DNA of 64,000 bases from Shewanella sp. ANA-3 (lineage in GTDB: Bacteria > Pseudomonadota > Gammaproteobacteria > Enterobacterales > Shewanellaceae): positions 2,108,001 through 2,172,000 of the forward strand of contig NC_008577.1 in NCBI RefSeq assembly GCF_000203935.1, in the 5' to 3' direction. The notes under the pieces were generated by a model. It was not told the DNA's origin. It saw only the letters and a program-made list of their open reading frames with translations, and made no database searches. The translations under genes were made by a program, and so were the position numbers. Positions 63,914-64,000 of this stretch are shown piece by piece; within the stretch, counting starts at the first letter, position 1, and each line of letters opens with the position of its first letter.

Positions 63914-64000
63914 AACTCACCAGAGATCAAGCTGTGAAAAAACTGAGCCATAAAGAATAGGGTGCATAAACTCCGGATAATAACATTTGAACAAATGGCC

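Noticed and set aside
1..64000. CRISPR arrays
   Set aside because: No series of equal repeats with regular spacers was seen; the only tandem repeat noted is the 12-bp unit before zapC.

Overview
The window looks like a gammaproteobacterial chromosome, most probably Shewanella. The left 10.6 kb carries conserved housekeeping genes in a Shewanella-like order: the C-terminal part of a large NAD-dependent glutamate dehydrogenase, pyrD, zapC, adhE, a divergent marC/ychE-type gene, a nitrate/nitrite-sensing chemoreceptor, and a tRNA-Ser(GGA). The rest, from about 10.6 kb to the right edge, is an accessory island. It begins with a P4-type tyrosine integrase directly downstream of the tRNA. No second copy of the tRNA 3' end was seen, so the right boundary probably lies beyond the window.

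Region by region. (1) 10.6-17.4 kb: integrase, a single-chain MntA-HepT-like fusion, an unknown gene with a -1 frameshift at a slippery heptamer, and a satellite-like module (AlpA, DUF3987 protein, inovirus-Gp2-like protein). (2) 17.4-22.5 kb, all on the minus strand: a ParE/RelE-RHH toxin-antitoxin pair, an LRAT-like protein, a short tyrosine recombinase, two DUF2787 paralogues, two small unknowns and RadC. (3) 22.5-28.4 kb: MerR regulator, a VIT-VWA protein broken inside its metal-binding motif, a YaaW-family protein with an unknown membrane partner, a decayed second radC and a second AlpA. The two radC copies share upstream sequence and bracket this cargo. (4) 28.6-34.9 kb: an RtcR-like CARF/sigma-54 activator, a sigma-54 promoter with exact GG-N10-GC spacing, and an operon of RavA-like MoxR ATPase, ViaA-like VWA protein and HEPN nuclease, followed by a caspase-like protease. 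(5) 34.9-48 kb: a type-I-like BREX operon (brxA, brxB, brxC, pglX, a GmrSD/BrxU-like gene, pglZ) plus a zeta-like P-loop protein and a 53-residue partner. No brxL is visible. (6) 48-51.9 kb: two tandem paralogous SF2 helicases on the minus strand. (7) 52.2-61.4 kb: a compact plus-strand cluster of a zinc ribbon, a HerA-like ATPase, two small MGF-starting proteins, two coiled-coil/helical proteins and a large actin/Hsp70-fold ATPase. I do not recognise this as a described system. (8) 61.5-64 kb: a HEPN gene interrupted by one stop codon, a small zinc-binding protein and a metallophosphoesterase.

The two strongest candidates for an undescribed system are the RtcR-like/sigma-54-controlled RavA-ViaA-HEPN operon (28.6-33.9 kb) and the HerA-Hsp70-like cluster (52.2-61.4 kb). 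Both sit beside BREX in what is plainly a defence island. All assignments rest on reading the sequence and recalling family motifs; no database search was run.
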